In this document: positions 38,706-51,488 of the stretch, piece by piece
Numbering within the stretch: the first letter of the stretch is position 1
Layout of the letters: the number at the start of each line of letters is the position of its first letter
From: Cryphonectria parasitica EP155
Taxonomy: Eukaryota > Ascomycota > Sordariomycetes > Diaporthales > Cryphonectriaceae
DNA length: 64,000 nt
Direction of reading: 5' to 3'
Assembly (NCBI RefSeq): GCF_011745365.1
Contig: NW_024468917.1
Coordinates: 1,426,001 to 1,490,000 of the forward strand
Position numbers and translations under genes: made by a program
The notes under the pieces: generated by a model
Seen by the model: the letters and a program-made list of their open reading frames with translations, nothing else
Databases searched by the model: none
Told to the model about the DNA's origin: nothing

Positions 38706-39992
38706 ATGGCATCAGCCGCCAGATCCCTGCGGCTGGCGTGTCGCAGCTGTAGGAACCAGAGACCTGCCTACAATGTCGGCCCCCGAGTCTTTGTCGCGTG
38801 GAAATCGGTGGGGGGTGGCTCCTTCAAAGAGGCGAAGACGTCGGACGATGGCCCGGCAAAGCCCAGCGTGTTCGACCATTGGGAGGAGGAGGATCAGGCC
38901 GAGGACCTCAAGTACCGCAACATGCGCCCAAGCCAGATCACAAGGTCTCTGTTGGCCGAAGAGGACGAGTTCGGTGTGCTGGACGCCCTCCAAGCCGACC
39001 TTGCTACCATCGATGACGCGGGTCTGGCCAAGGTGACCGATACATATCAGGAAATAACGCGACCTTTAAGGACGATCGTTAAGCCTAATAAGGATGCGTT
39101 CTGGGACGAGGACGAACCGGACAACGACCTCATCACCAATGATGACAATGACGAGTTCAGAGAGAACGACATGACCGACATTGCGCATGCCAAGTTGGAG
39201 GAGCACCGCGAACAGAGAGCATATGCACGCATAGCCATCTGGGAGATGCCCCTGTTAGCAAGTGAGCATGAACCCGTTGTTTCGTATGGGTAGATTTGTC
39301 TATCACGGACGGCTTCGTGGCTAATGTATTGGTTCTCTAGAGTTTGCGAAGCCTTTCGAGCCCCCGACGATGAATGAACCCCTTCGATTCCGGTACACAT
39401 CCTATATGGGCGAATATCATCCAGCCGAGAAGAAGGTGGTCGTCGAGTTCAGCCCCGCGGATTTCGGTCTCACCGACATCCAGCAAGAAAAGATGAAAAA
39501 GCTCGCCGGCCCGCGGTACAATCCAGAGAAGCAGACTATCAAGATGAGCTGCGAGTCGTTTGAGCACCAGGCTCAGAACAAGCGCTATCTGGCTGAGACG
39601 GTGGAGAAGCTGGTCGCGGATGCAAAGGTCAGGGATACACATGCCTGAAGCCTCGATGTGGCACCAGAAGGAACCACCCTCACTAACGTGGCTTCTACTT
39701 GCAGGACCCCACGGATGATTTCGCAGATGTTCCCTTGGACTTGAGACACCACAAGATCAAGGCCAAGCCCAAGTTTCCCAAGGAGTGGCGCATGTCAGAA
39801 GAACGGATGCAGCAGATCGTTGCATACCGCGAGGAGGCGAGGCGGCTGGAGGAGGTAAAGAAGGCTACTGGGATGTTCATTGACGGCGTTCAGATCATCA
39901 ACAAAGAACTCGCAAGCCGGACGAAAACAAGCCAGGCAGTCCCCGAGTTAATAGCGGTTCGGCCGAAACGCCAGCCTCGGAGCAGGGCTTGA
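38706..39992 (+). CDS. RSM24: Mitochondrial small ribosomal subunit protein mS35 (Rsm24)
   Basis: Model: exons 38706-39261, 39341-39627 and 39705-39992, 376 residues; joins keep the frame and both introns contain CTAAT/CTAAC branch sites. The N-terminus (MASAARSLRLACRSCRNQR) is Arg/Ser/Ala-rich without acidic residues, a typical mitochondrial presequence. The middle and C-terminal parts match the MRP-S28/mS35 family: PLRFRYTSYMGEYHPAEKKV, then KKLAGPRYNPEKQTIKMSCE and FEHQAQNKRYLAETVEKL. The protein belongs to the head of the mitochondrial 37S subunit. It shares a divergent promoter region with ALG13. The gene symbol follows the yeast name. Confidence 0.88.
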
Positions 39993-42429
39993 GACCAGGC
40001 TCCGTTCGCCTTTAAGACTTCGGCGTGCCTCCTTGGTGTAATTTTAGCTAGGCGAAGGTAAGAGTTGTGATGGACATCTGCTACACTAAACCAGTGTAAC
40101 CTGGCCAAACTGCGCCCTACAACACTGGCGCTGCGAGGAGTGGCCTCAGTCCAGGGCTAGGATGCGAGCTGTGTGCAGATCTGTACATACAGAACATAGA
40201 CGCTGACATAAAAGAAGCAATAAAATATTAAATGATACCATTTGTGACGAACACAGGAAGAATTGGTGTGCAGTACATCAAACATTTGTGTGTTACCCAG
40301 CGTTGCCTGCAGTGACTCCAGTGCCTTCCAGCCCTGACGTTGCCGAGTCGAGTGAACGCCCACATATTTGTACACCCACGCTAAATCGAAGTCGCCCCTT
40401 ATCTCTGGAAACGCATTACCCTGGTAACCGGGGATAATAATGAAAATGTCTCTAATGCCGGCCACTCTTGGTTTCCGAAGCTGCTGGTTGACAGCCCTGC
40501 GAGTGTGAAGGCTTACGTCGACAGTGTTGCCCAAGTGGCCAAGCGCGAATGGAGGAAATTGTCAATTATAAGTATGGTACTTGGCTAATTATGTCTGTCA
40601 TTTGGAGCTGACAGTCGGTTGAATGCACCACGCACGTCTTTATCTGACCCATGTTTGTTCATGCTGCAAAAAGTGTGGCGATGCAGTGGAGATCCATACC
40701 CGCTGACGAGTACAAACGGGCTTAGGCAGACCACAGTGGAAGAGAGTAAGAGGGGTGGTGAGAGAGATAAGAAGAAAAGAAGTGCTTCCCAGCAGAAAGG
40801 CATCACCCGCTAGTAGATTCAACTATGGCTCATAGGTGAAGTTGTTTCACTCCCATGCGCAGAATGCAGCCTTGCGCCAGTTCTCGTCATACTTTGGTAC
40901 TAGCTTGCTCTCAGAGGGAGCTTCAGAACATGTAGCCCAGCTTGCTGCATAGGCTACAGCAGCGATGGCAAGCCACACAGGCCTCGCCACCATTCTGACG
41001 CGGTAGCCGACGATCTTGCTCGACTTGTTCCGCCCAGGCGGCTGGTGAATCGCTATGTCTACCGTACCCCTTTTTGCCACGAACCAGGTTCCCGGGGCTC
41101 CTCAAGGACGGGACAACTGAGACGCCTCGAGGACAGAACTGCCCTGGGCGGCAGTCCGCGCTGAATCTTTCCGATTCGTCCGACATGGGGTGGTGGGCGT
41201 GGGACGCGGTAAATGGCACAGTAGTAGTAGCCTGCGCAGCAGTGGCGTCCATGTTAAGACGTAGATGTCAGGTACGATCGAAGCTCATGCTTTGTGACCC
41301 GCGTCATGTAGTGTGATGTGCATCCTGCACGTAATTCCGATCCTTATTGCCAGCTAATCTCGGGAACAAAACGAGGAACAGAAGGAAGCGAGTCTCGGCC
41401 GTAACTACTGATAGAACTTAGTAAGCAGTTCAACGACATCTCCTCAACGTCCAAGAGGATTTCGCGATGCTCTCAGTCAGCCGTTAATAACGTCTGCAGT
41501 CTTGGATCCCGTAGGGGTTGTGTGTGCACCGCTGTGTGACATATTTTCGCTTAGAAGGGGCCTACCCGTTCCAGAATTCTGTCCACGCCACCTGGCAACT
41601 GGAAACGACGCGATCACGAAGGCTTCGAATCAAGCAGGTAGTCCGTGCTTTCGACAAAGAAGTGTTCACTGGCGCAGCCTTCTCCAGCAACTGATTAAGA
41701 GAGGATATAGGGTTGACAAGATGATATGGCAAGATACCTTCCGATTCTCGATTTTCTCTTCTTGGACTATACTTACCGATAGGACGAGGACGCGCCAGCC
41801 TCCAAGGACGATACATACAGTGTTTTGTGGGTGGTCTACCCTTTGTTGAGACAGTGATAATGCCATTGTGTGCCAGTAGCCCCCGAAACCATGACCACGA
41901 GAATATCCAACGACCAGAATCAAGATTTGACGCTGAGCGCGATGCTGAGCAACAGTCCTGACCTTTTCCACAGATCTCGGGCGAGGAGCATCGGCATTAT
42001 ATCCGCTAGGACCAAGACTGAAGATGCTCGACGTCTGCCCTTTTCTATTTTGGAAAATGCAAAATCTACAGGAGCAAAGCAACGTTACTACCGTGGAAGG
42101 CAGTCGCATACTGGCTAGACAGTCTTCGAACAATGTATGGGCCATCTAATCTCTCATATAAGCTGTTTTTCCTTAGGATTCACTACCAGAGGTCATTAGT
42201 TTGGTCTTTCACATCGTGGCCAAGAGCCTCGATGGCTCACCTTTTCGTGAAGACAGAAAGCTGTTGTTTTTCGGCCTGGGCTGCTTCTTATGCTCGATAT
42301 CGTGCTTACTCGTCTGTATTTTGTGGGATCATTTTTTCCATTCAAGGAATTTTACACAGAGACCCTCAGTATCAGAATCTAGAAGACTCTCATCTTAGTC
42401 CATCTACTATTCAATCAGTAAACACAAAG

Positions 42430-42478
42430 CCCCCCGTTCGGGGGGGGGGGGGGTCCCCCGCCCCCGACCCCGACCCCG
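42430..42478. repeat. C6-G14 hairpin followed by CCCCGA repeats
   Basis: C6, GTTC, G14, T, C5, G, C5, then GACCCC repeats. The first part is a near-perfect GC hairpin; the whole could form a G-quadruplex on one strand and an i-motif on the other. It interrupts otherwise AT-leaning DNA. Confidence 0.85.
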
Positions 42479-42891
42479 TTAGCATGTAGTCAACCGGCAC
42501 GACACTCTGTTCTCAAGTCCTAGAGTATGAGAGTGTCTGGAGATAGACGAGCTTGTGGAAAGTCGAGTTAATCGCAGAAAAGGATATTGACCCTACCCGA
42601 GCTTAGCGACGCGTCTCGAGCCCGGTGTTGCAAATGAGCTAGAAACATCCTGCATATTGGACCCTGCCGAGAAATGGTCGCATCCTCTTCAGATCCTGGT
42701 TTTGCCTAACTCACTATTGCGTATCTGCTGGGACCCGATGACAACCTGATCACACCCTCTTCATCCGACACGAATGTGCTCGGCCATGCACTGAGTCGCT
42801 TTGCATTGGTCAAGGGCTGGTCACAATCTGATATCCAGTCATAGAGTGCACGCTAAAATGCAACACACCGTCTTCGCGACCAGAGTATAGC

Positions 42892-43167
42892 CTATCTTGG
42901 TGCTGATCCCGAGGCGGTGTCCAGCATCTCGAAACCTGCACGCGCTGTCCCCTCGACCAGAAAATTCTGATATATCAAATCAACATGATAGAGTCTATAG
43001 AGAGCCGCCGTATCCTTGAACGACTGCACGCTTGGAACCCCAATCGACGAGTCATGGAAGTTTTCTAGAAACTCCAACATAAGGTTCACTGGATACTTGA
43101 ATGCGGGTTCGCCAGCTTGCTGCATGATCACATGAGCCAAGGTTAAAATACGTCTGGAAGGTGTCAT
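42892..43167 (-). pseudogene. Possible gene relic
   Basis: A 91-codon minus-strand frame with natural-looking composition (for example FKYPVNLMLEFLENFHDSS and YRLYHVDLIYQNFLVEG) in a gene-poor region. There is no clear partner exon, and no family is recognised. It may be the end of a decayed gene or chance. Confidence 0.2.
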
Positions 43168-45267
43168 CGAAGCACTAGAAGAAGTCTATTGACAAGCTGC
43201 GATCTTCATCCAAGGCGGTAATGGTGTGATTATTCGTATCCTGACACCAGGGCTGCATATGGGATGGTTTCTCCCCCCCCAAGGATCTGATCCGAGCCGG
43301 TCATCCGGAGTCTACATAGGACGTACGGAAGTACTATACATGGGGTGCAACGAGGAGCAGCGGCCCTGAGACAGCCATCACATGATTGAGATTGAGAGAA
43401 GCATTCGTGAAGACAACCAAAGCCCGTGACACTACGGTGCGAGGACCTGCAACGCGGGCGTTACGTCAAGATCGGTGCGGACAAGGGTAAAGCCAAACCT
43501 TATCAGGCGCGGCAGGCACTTTCCTCACGTATTTCACGAGGCCAAAACGAACGGGCAGGCAAATCAGGCCGAACTATGTTACCCAAGGCAGGGAGATGAC
43601 AACGCATTGCGCATGAACGACAACAAACATACGCCAACACGGAGCGCTGAAGCGTGGAGGAATGCTCAGACCGCACGGATGGGGCAGGCACACTCGCATC
43701 TCCAGTCCCCCCAGGCAAACACACAAAGCAGCCCCAAAACTTGACCTCAGGCTCTCATGCGAGCTTCCATCTCAGCCCGGAGCCCACAGGCAGGGGAACC
43801 TCCTGACGCTGGGCACAACAGGGGGGTTAACCTGCTCTCAGATCACAGCAGGGAGTAAGGAATCGGGACTACTTACTGCTATGGTATGCATGCTGCGAGG
43901 TTAGGCCTGCCCCTTGTTAAACTTCAGGACCCAGCGCGACCCTAACCAGATGGAAAATCTTGGCATCAATCAGGGTCGCAAGCATCAACATCTTCAGCAA
44001 ATTTTCAGCTTCGATCTAAACTCAAGCCAAGCAGGCGAGCCAGCCAAACCAGCCAGAACAGGAGAGAATCTCGCGGTGTCCGGAGCCTCTCCCAATAGGG
44101 ATCCAGAGCCTAGGTGAGCCGCAAAAGCTGAAAATTTGCCATTGACAGTGAGTAGTATGTAATATTAGTACTATCGTAGTAATAATCCTGTACTAATATG
44201 TACTAAGTATAGACAGGTATACCTAGTGACCAGGGGCCCAGGTGCGGATCCGAAGCTGGAGATGAGCAAAAGATCGGATGGGGCTTGCCACAGCTCCGAA
44301 TTTGCACCGCCAAAACCCCCGCAAACAGAATAAGGCAAGGCGTTGCGAGAAGGTGGAAAGGGGCGCTGTGGGTCTTACACACACATACAAGTACACACTT
44401 CTCGAAATTGGCACGGTTTGACGTTCGGGGTTTGGTTGCTGGGTGGGAACGCCAGTGCTAGACAAGACGGGGGGGAGGGGGGAGCGATTTGGCGGCTGTG
44501 GCGGTGGTGAGACCCGCAAATGACAGATACCACGATGATACATAGTATGTACCGCGTACTGTATGCGCAAGTGCGGGACGTACCTGCCCCCCTCCCCCCC
44601 AATCCGAGCCAGTCGGCAAGGTTACCCACATCCCGCTGGGCTCGAAATTTTTTCTTTCGTGAGAGACACACACACACACACCAAATAAAAAGATGGTCAG
44701 CCTTCCCGAACTTGTCAGCCTTGGTGATTGCGGCGTCGCTACAAGATTATGCAGATGAACGCCCACACCATCCTGTTCGTGAGACCTCCCTCGGTCGGAG
44801 ACATCGGTCTTTGCGCAAACGACGGAGAGACACCACATCTCGCACTAAATCATCTAGATCCCTTCGGTGCGTTCTTCTAGAAGAATGCTACCATCTGATC
44901 GATTGGATCAGGGTCCGTCCTGACCTTAGCTTGATAATTTCACGCCATCTCGAACACCTAAATCTGCAGACTTGCTCCTAGAGGGTGGAAGGGGGCCTGC
45001 TCCCAGTCATCGGCCAAATGCCGAGGGGGGAGGAGGAGACGAGCACTAGGGGCGACACACAGTGTACGAAGTTTACCTTGGCCGCCGAAGCCCTGGGCTG
45101 CCTGAAGCCCCGTCGTCACTCTGCATCTGCCTGCATGTTTTCGGAAAGATGTGAGAGCCATTCAGAGAGCTCAGAATGCTAGGCCATCTCCCCACCGCAT
45201 GTTGCAGATCCTCCCAGCCCTGTCTGTCACAGGACCCCCCTTCTGAAGAGAAGAGGGGTCCTTGGTG

Positions 45268-45299
45268 TCTCTCTCTCTCTCACACACACACAGAGAGAG
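45268..45299. repeat. Compound (CT)n(CA)n(GA)n microsatellite
   Basis: Consecutive TC, CA and GA dinucleotide runs; the CT and GA ends are complementary and could fold back. Confidence 0.9.
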
Positions 45300-46841
45300 G
45301 TCGAAGCACTTGCCCATGTGTCTACGAAGCTTTTACTTATGTACTATAAGCGGATCCGAGCGCCCGTCTGGGATCACATGCAACGCACGTCCCTAACACA
45401 CGCTCTAAACGTGGTTTTCGGATGCTGCGATGGCGTGTCTATGCCTTTGTTCTTCTTTCTTCCCTTTGGAGCGCCCGGCGGGGGGAGGTCAGGCAGACCC
45501 TGATCTTCGCCATCGCGACCCCTGTGCAGCTGTGCTCGAGACGAGGACAACAACAACTCGTCTCGACCAGATGAAAAGAAAACGAGGCCACCTGTTTCCC
45601 CCTCACCCCTCTCCCTTTTCTCTTGGCCGCTCGTGCCATAATACTACTATGATGGCGCTATGACGGATCTTCTACCTGACAGGACAAGTCGCATTCCGGG
45701 CTTAGCGGTGTGTTATGTATAATACCTTTATTGCTCTCTGTTTTGGTTTCTCGTGTTTGTATATGGCCCCTAAGCCGGCCACACCGAAGACAGCGATATT
45801 CAGAAGACAAAGCCAACCTGCCATACATACCAGCACCACGCACACGTCAGGGTCTAACGTTTGCAATGACGCAAAGTTAGAGTTTAACATATTTACGGAG
45901 GCAGACCCGAGCGGCTCGGGAGTCGCACTCGCCCAAAAAAAAAGCTGACAGAAGCTTTCATCCTGTCCGTACGTATATGCCACGGCGGCCCCCCCCCCCG
46001 GCCGCACTGCCGAGACACTTGCGGGAATGATCATCGTGAGGAGACAACATCCGCACATGGCTCGGTCGAATTTGCCACTTCGGAGAGGAATTCCGAAGCC
46101 TTTTGTACCATGTGTCGGAAAAGGGACAACCAATAGAGAGAGACAACATTCTGTTAGGCCTCCTCTAGCAATTTGGGATATCAGTTTCGGTCCTCTTTGA
46201 TCTCCCCTTCCTCAACGACAACAACAACAACAACTGCTGTTTTGACCCAAGGACCCCTTGTGGGGTCTCGGTGGCCCAAGCCCAACCAACCCCTGTTCAA
46301 TTGTTTCCCTCTCTTTTTTGGGCTCCAGCAGAGAAGAAGGGTGGGTGGGTGGGGGAAAAGGGCCCAATTGAAAAGGATTTAACCATCTTCCCACCGCCTG
46401 TTCGGGGTCTATGTTGCGCGCCACTGCCTTGGGACGACGCCGGGCCCAAACTACTGCATCCTTCCCGCAGGGCCCCTTCTTCTTGCCCTTTATTTTCTTA
46501 TCCCTCCGATGGCGCTAAGAGGGACAGGCTAGATCTTAGGCCCAGCTCACTACCAATGCAAGGTATCGATACCCGACGCGCGAAAATGGAAGGGAAAGAG
46601 GTTCAAGAAAAATGAAAAATCATAATGATGCCTAAATGACGATGCCCTATTTCTCTTTTGGCTCCTTCCGGGTTCCTCTCCTCCCCCACCCCAAATTTCC
46701 TCGCCGTACCGGGGCGGCCGGGCAGGCAGGCTGGTGGGCACTGGCACGAAATGGAAATGGACCTAGACTGGCAGGCAACATCCGCCCCTCCCACCCCACC
46801 TGCTGGATGTATATTTTTCCCCTTCTCTTCTTTTTTTTTCC

Positions 46842-46862
46842 TTTTTTTTTTTTTTTTTTTTT
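46842..46862. repeat. Poly(T) tract, 21 bases
   Basis: Uninterrupted T-run within a longer pyrimidine tract from about 46815 to 46870. Confidence 0.9.
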
Positions 46863-47220
46863 CCCCCCTTCCTTCAATACTGCGGCTGCCACGGCAATAA
46901 TATGGCATTGATCGCGATCGTCGTATACTATGGTGTATCTTTCTTTTTTTAGTGTGAAGCGCCAACGTTGCAAGAGCGTGATGCGGTGATCATGTCTCAT
47001 TCCTTTGATATGATCTGTCATCCCGGATCCGGACACGCGTGGCGTAGCGCTCCCTCCTCACCTGCTCTCCTCAGGCCTCTCTCTCTATATCTCTCCGCCA
47101 AGGTGAAGAGGCTGAAGTGAACGAAGACCGAACCCTCACCGGTCCACCCCCATCATTTTGTTCCTGTTTCCTTTTACTCCCCCGCCTGGGGATGGGCTGG
47201 TTTGGTGATTCAGAAGAGCC

Positions 47221-47245
47221 GTGTGTGTGTGTGTGTGTGTGTGTG
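47221..47245. repeat. (GT)n microsatellite
   Basis: About 12 GT dinucleotides. Confidence 0.95.
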
Positions 47246-47835
47246 CGCCCTCATATGTGTTTGGAAGAATTTGTGTAAGCTGGTGGGTGTGGGTGGCTAC
47301 TGTGTGTCATGGGCTCTTAGTTCGACGTGCCAAGACTTGTCGGTCAGCATCTTGGATCTTGGGCGTTTCTGGACGCAAGGGGAGCGAAAGGAGACACGCA
47401 GAGAGAGAATTTGTGTGGGTGAGTTGCGACAGAGAGTAGAAGCCACAAAGAGACACACACAGAGAGAGGGCGCAGCAGGTTCGTTTGAGCCGACGGAGTT
47501 ACGCGTGGTGTGGCAGCTGTGGTATGGCAAGCCCATTCTGCATCCGTCTTCGTTGCACCGCCACCATCGGTGAGACAGCAGCTTCTACATAGTACATGTC
47601 ACCATAGGGGTTTTTTTTGATGGAGGTGTGGAACAGACCGAGTGATGTGTACGTGTTCAGTGAGAATTTTTTGGATCAATTTTTCACATAGCCAGTCTAT
47701 AACGTACCGCACCAGAGAAAGGAAGGGAAAGAAGAAAGAAACGCCATTCGTCCATGGTCCCTGGAAATGTATCCATCCAATCCATCCCACCTCCATACTC
47801 CCTTCTCCAGAGAATGATAGAATATATAAAAATTC

Positions 47836-47861
47836 AAAAAAAAAAAAAAACAAAAAAAAAA
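47836..47861. repeat. Poly(A) tract with one C
   Basis: Fifteen A, one C, ten A. No target-site duplication or retroelement sequence was recognised beside it. Confidence 0.9.
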
Positions 47862-49063
47862 CTTCACCTCATCCTTGAGGTATGATGCATGGGTATCTAT
47901 CTCCCCTTTCCGTCCAAGTGTACCTACCAATTTTCCTACTACGCCTTCCATTCATGTTCAAAAGGGGGTGGTGGTCAAGTACCTCATGCTTTCCTATCCT
48001 CATAGTCGTATACTCCTTTGCGTGTGTGGGAGAGGTGTGTGTGTGTGCCTGTGTGTGTGTATGGGTTTGCTTGTCCATTCATGATCTATACATGTACGTG
48101 TTTGTTATGGGTGATGAGATGTGAAGAGAATAAGATCGCGTGGCTAGAGGAAGAGAGAAGACCGTGTCGACAGTAAGAGAGGCCACACCTTGTCAACAAC
48201 ACAAGCTACCCGGCGTGAGGGTATGCTGCTGGGACATCTCCCCTTGAACTGGACCCGGGCCGCGCATCTGTCGTCTTTGGCTGTTGTCGAAGACCATGAA
48301 GGGCGACTCAGGACTCTACATGGTGTGGCGGCCTATGGTAGAGATCATCTTCGAATGTGCTTCCATGCAGGCTTCCATGCAGGCCCCCGGGGGGAGGGGG
48401 GTGACATGACAGTTGCCAACACGACGCTTCTGACTCGACAAGACTTGTCGGGGATGAAACCCGGTCAGAGTAGGAGGTGCTGCCGTGGCGCGAGAGCTTG
48501 CCGGTCACGAGGGGTAGCTTGCCAGCCGCAAGACGAGGAGGGGAGTGTGGGGGAGGGAAGCTTGCCCGCGCGGTGCGTTTGAGACAGGGCTGGGGGTTTT
48601 TTTCTTTTCTTTTCTTCTTAAGCTGTCGAGTCGGTCGGATCCTGGGGTTCGGGCGCGTGAAAGATGACGTCGTAATCCCAATGAAATAAACTCTGCTTGT
48701 TATCTCGTAGTCAAGCTTGGAAGTAAAGGCAGGCCGGACAGGGTGTTTCCAGTGGCTGGAGACCAGATAAGGTTCGCCAAGCCTGACATCGCCGGCTGAA
48801 TCGCTCACCCCTGATACCGACAAGGGGGGGGAGCAGCATGTATCATCACCCCGCAGGTGCTGCAGACACGGATAGTATGTGCCGCGGTAGCATTTCTCAG
48901 TATCTGCTGCGGCGCATCGCACGAGACTCTGTATAGCAAGCTTCCCAGATGCATCTCTCCCCGAATCGTTCGGTCTTTTTTTTCTTTTTTTTCTTTTTTC
49001 TTTCGTGTTTTCTGGTTTGTTGCCGAGATTCATCCAGGGATTGATAGAGTTGTCTTGCGCAGA

Positions 49064-50376
49064 TCACGGCAGGTTGGGATACGGTGCTTGCGAAACCCCA
49101 TACATTGTCGAGTATGCTGCTTGGTTCCATGGTTGCTGCGCGCTTTGATGCATCGAGTACTGCTGGGACCCTGGACCGTGCTGGTGGCCTGATGTTGGTC
49201 GAGACTGGAAGCTATGCTCTGTTGCTGTTGTTCACGACTCATGTTAATTTAAGACATCGAAGACTCGTGTGAAAAGAGGAGGGTGGTGGCGCAGTATAGG
49301 GCTGCTGCTGCTGAGAGTCTGTGCTTACCTGAGTCGACACCCGCCTCAAACTCCACCTGGCTGCCGCTATGATATGGGACGCTGGTTGGCGCGGCGATAG
49401 AGTCGATTAGAGGAGCTGAGACAGCCGCCGTAGTCATGAACCTGCCGTACTCCTCAGGGGCGCACGACGCAGGGCTCGACACAGAAGTAGGCACGGTGAC
49501 AGGAATCGTGCTGTCCCAGGCCTCTGGCGCAGGCGTTGGCATATGAGGGTAGCTGCTGTATGGGTCCGAGGTGGCACGGATGCCATGTCCATAGGCGCTG
49601 GAGCGGCCAACGACCGGGCTGCTGTGCAGTGAGGAGTGCGCATCATCGTAAACTGTATTCCCAGTTAGTGGTCTGATGGTCTGATCCTGTCGGCGCTAGA
49701 AGGGGGGCTCGAGAGGAGAAAGAAGGTTGGAGAAGGCGTGTAGGGGTGGTGGGATCGACACTTCGAGTGAATGTGACTGTGATAGTGGTGCGCAACGGGG
49801 CGGGAAGGCTGGTATCTCTCTTGGGACTCATTGCTTACCACCGTAGGGCTCAGAAGGCGCGACAGGCACGCCCGATCTCAACGCCTTGTTCTCATCCTCA
49901 AGAGCTTGGATCCTGCGGATGAGGCGCTGGTACTCCTGGTCGCGGTCCGCAATACTCCTCAGGCGGGCCACCTCGGTCTCAAGTTTCTCGATGTGCTCCT
50001 TGGTCCTGGCCCTGATGGCGCGCTGGGCCTCACGGTCGTTGGCCCTCTTTCGTGCGAGCTGAGAAGGCGTGAGAGTAGAGACACTTCGTGTTCCTGTGTC
50101 ATGTGGAAGAAAAAAAGGAAGGTCGAGTCAGTCACAATATTCAGCCGTTCCGCATTGCTTGTCTTTCCTCTCGGGGGGGTTTTTTTTTTCAGGAGGAGGG
50201 GGGGGGGGGAAGGAGAACAAGAAAAATGGATCCTTACCCTTCCTCTTGGTGGACTTGTGCTCACCCGAGGACGTGGACGAGGTTCGCGGCGAGTCTCTGT
50301 CCATATCGATGTTGGTATCAATAGGCGCGGGAATTGGTGCTGTTGTCCGAACGTGAGAAGTTGTCGCGTAAGTCAT
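49064..50376 (-). CDS. bZIP transcription factor, MBZ1-like
   Basis: Model on the minus strand: exons 50376-50238, 50093-49839, 49652-49329 and 49218-49064, 290 residues; each join leaves one base over and resumes correctly. The basic region spans about residues 48-80 (TRSVSTLTPSQLARKRAN then DREAQRAIRARTKEHIEKLE). It runs into a Leu-containing coiled coil to about 118 (L84, L91, L104, L111, L118). The C-terminal half is rich in Ser, Pro, His, Gln and Tyr. The NDREAQRAIR form shifts Asn one place before the usual invariant position, which holds Asp (D66). That form occurs in a fungal bZIP group that includes Metarhizium MBZ1, linked to wall integrity and virulence (from memory). It is expected to be a nuclear dimer. 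An in-frame ATG exists upstream at 50505, but 50376 starts the conserved-looking part. Confidence 0.85.
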
Positions 50377-51033
50377 GGTGGTTGACGATGAATGTACTGG
50401 TGGCTGTCTTGTACCTTGAGGCTTGAGGAGAGGGTTTATGGTAACGATGAAGGTGTAGGAGGGAATTGTCGCGCAACCAAAAGAGAAGAACGTTGCTGGA
50501 TACACTTGATATCAGCTGAGTGTGTACTGTGAGAGTATCCTCCCAAAGATCCACACTGTCTCCATTTCTGGGGTGGCTAGTCTTATTTATACAGGCTGGG
50601 TGAGGTATTGAGGGAGAGGGAGTGTGTTCGCAGCGGCAGGCACGAGCAACCAAGATCCCAGCGGCCCAAATGATCCCTGTGCTTGAGACTACTATAGTAT
50701 CCGGCAAAGGGCCACTGAGGGCCCAGACTTTCAGAAGCCCGCATGCACGGGAAGGTGGGCGGATGACTTTTGACTTACATAGTAGTGGTACTGTGGGCGA
50801 TTGATTTCTCTCGATCTTTCTCACACACTACTTCGTACTGGGGTCGCCGAGACACCTAGGCTCTGTGTGGTTTTTCCTTTTTCCCCTTCCCTTTGCTCCC
50901 CTCTTCCTTCTCTACTCCACGATAGGGCGGATTTGCTCGCGAGAGGTGGGACGTGTTGGCAGGACCCTCTTGTTGCTGGGGCTGAATCTGGCCACAGATG
51001 AAGGGAGGGAGGAAGAAAAAAAAGATGTCCTTA

Positions 51034-51045
51034 GGGGGGGGGGGG
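51034..51045. repeat. Poly(G) tract followed by CG repeats
   Basis: Twelve G followed by CGCGCGCG. Confidence 0.85.
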
Positions 51046-51488
51046 CGCGCGCGGAACAGCGGTGCACTCGATGGTGGAGAGTATATTATGTATTTTCTAC
51101 CCCGACAGCGGGCATGGTTGTAGGTGTGTCTGCCTCTCCCTCTCTTTTCATTCCCCTCTCGCCCTCTTTCTCTCCCTCTTTTGGCCCTGCAAGAAGCGAC
51201 GAATCCCAGACGACAGCAGGAGGGTAGCGAGAGCCAAGGCCCACCAGAGGGCGCTGGGATACCCAGTGCGGCTGCGACAGGACCTACTTGTAAATTGCGA
51301 AGTTTGTGGTATCATCAGCAAGGCAAAAAAGCCCCAAATTTTAAGGTTCAGACCAGCAAGACGAGCCTGGGGTCTACCTTGCCGTCTTCGACATGTACCT
51401 GCGGATCCTCTCTCCAGGGACGGATAGGGTAAGTCCCGTTGAAAGCACACCCTGGTCAAGAGAAACCTTTTTTCGCTTCCCTCGGAAC

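Larger units (their letters stand above)
39993..49063. other. Gene-poor region of 9 kb
   Basis: The largest stretch without a recognisable gene. It contains the G/C hairpin at 42430-42478, CT/CA and GT microsatellites, long T, A and G runs, and TAGTA-rich sequence near 44150-44220. One possible gene relic lies at 42892-43167. Frames at 41562-42145 look faintly protein-like but are broken. The last ~1 kb is probably the 3' flank of the bZIP gene. No transposase, reverse transcriptase or terminal repeats were recognised. Confidence 0.5.

Noticed and set aside
41562..41816. Minus-strand frame with PYHLVNP, reminiscent of the C-terminal part of NRPS-like reductases
   Set aside because: Only a few residues match, the flanking sequence does not continue the domain, and neighbouring frames contain stops. 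Kept only as part of the gene-desert finding.
47836..47861. Poly(A) tract as the tail of a retroelement
   Set aside because: No element body, reverse transcriptase remnant or target-site duplication was recognised nearby.
48308..49033. 241-codon minus-strand open frame
   Set aside because: Lies in the 3' flank of the bZIP gene, is Lys/Arg/Pro biased with no recognisable domain, and the bZIP model ends naturally at 49064.
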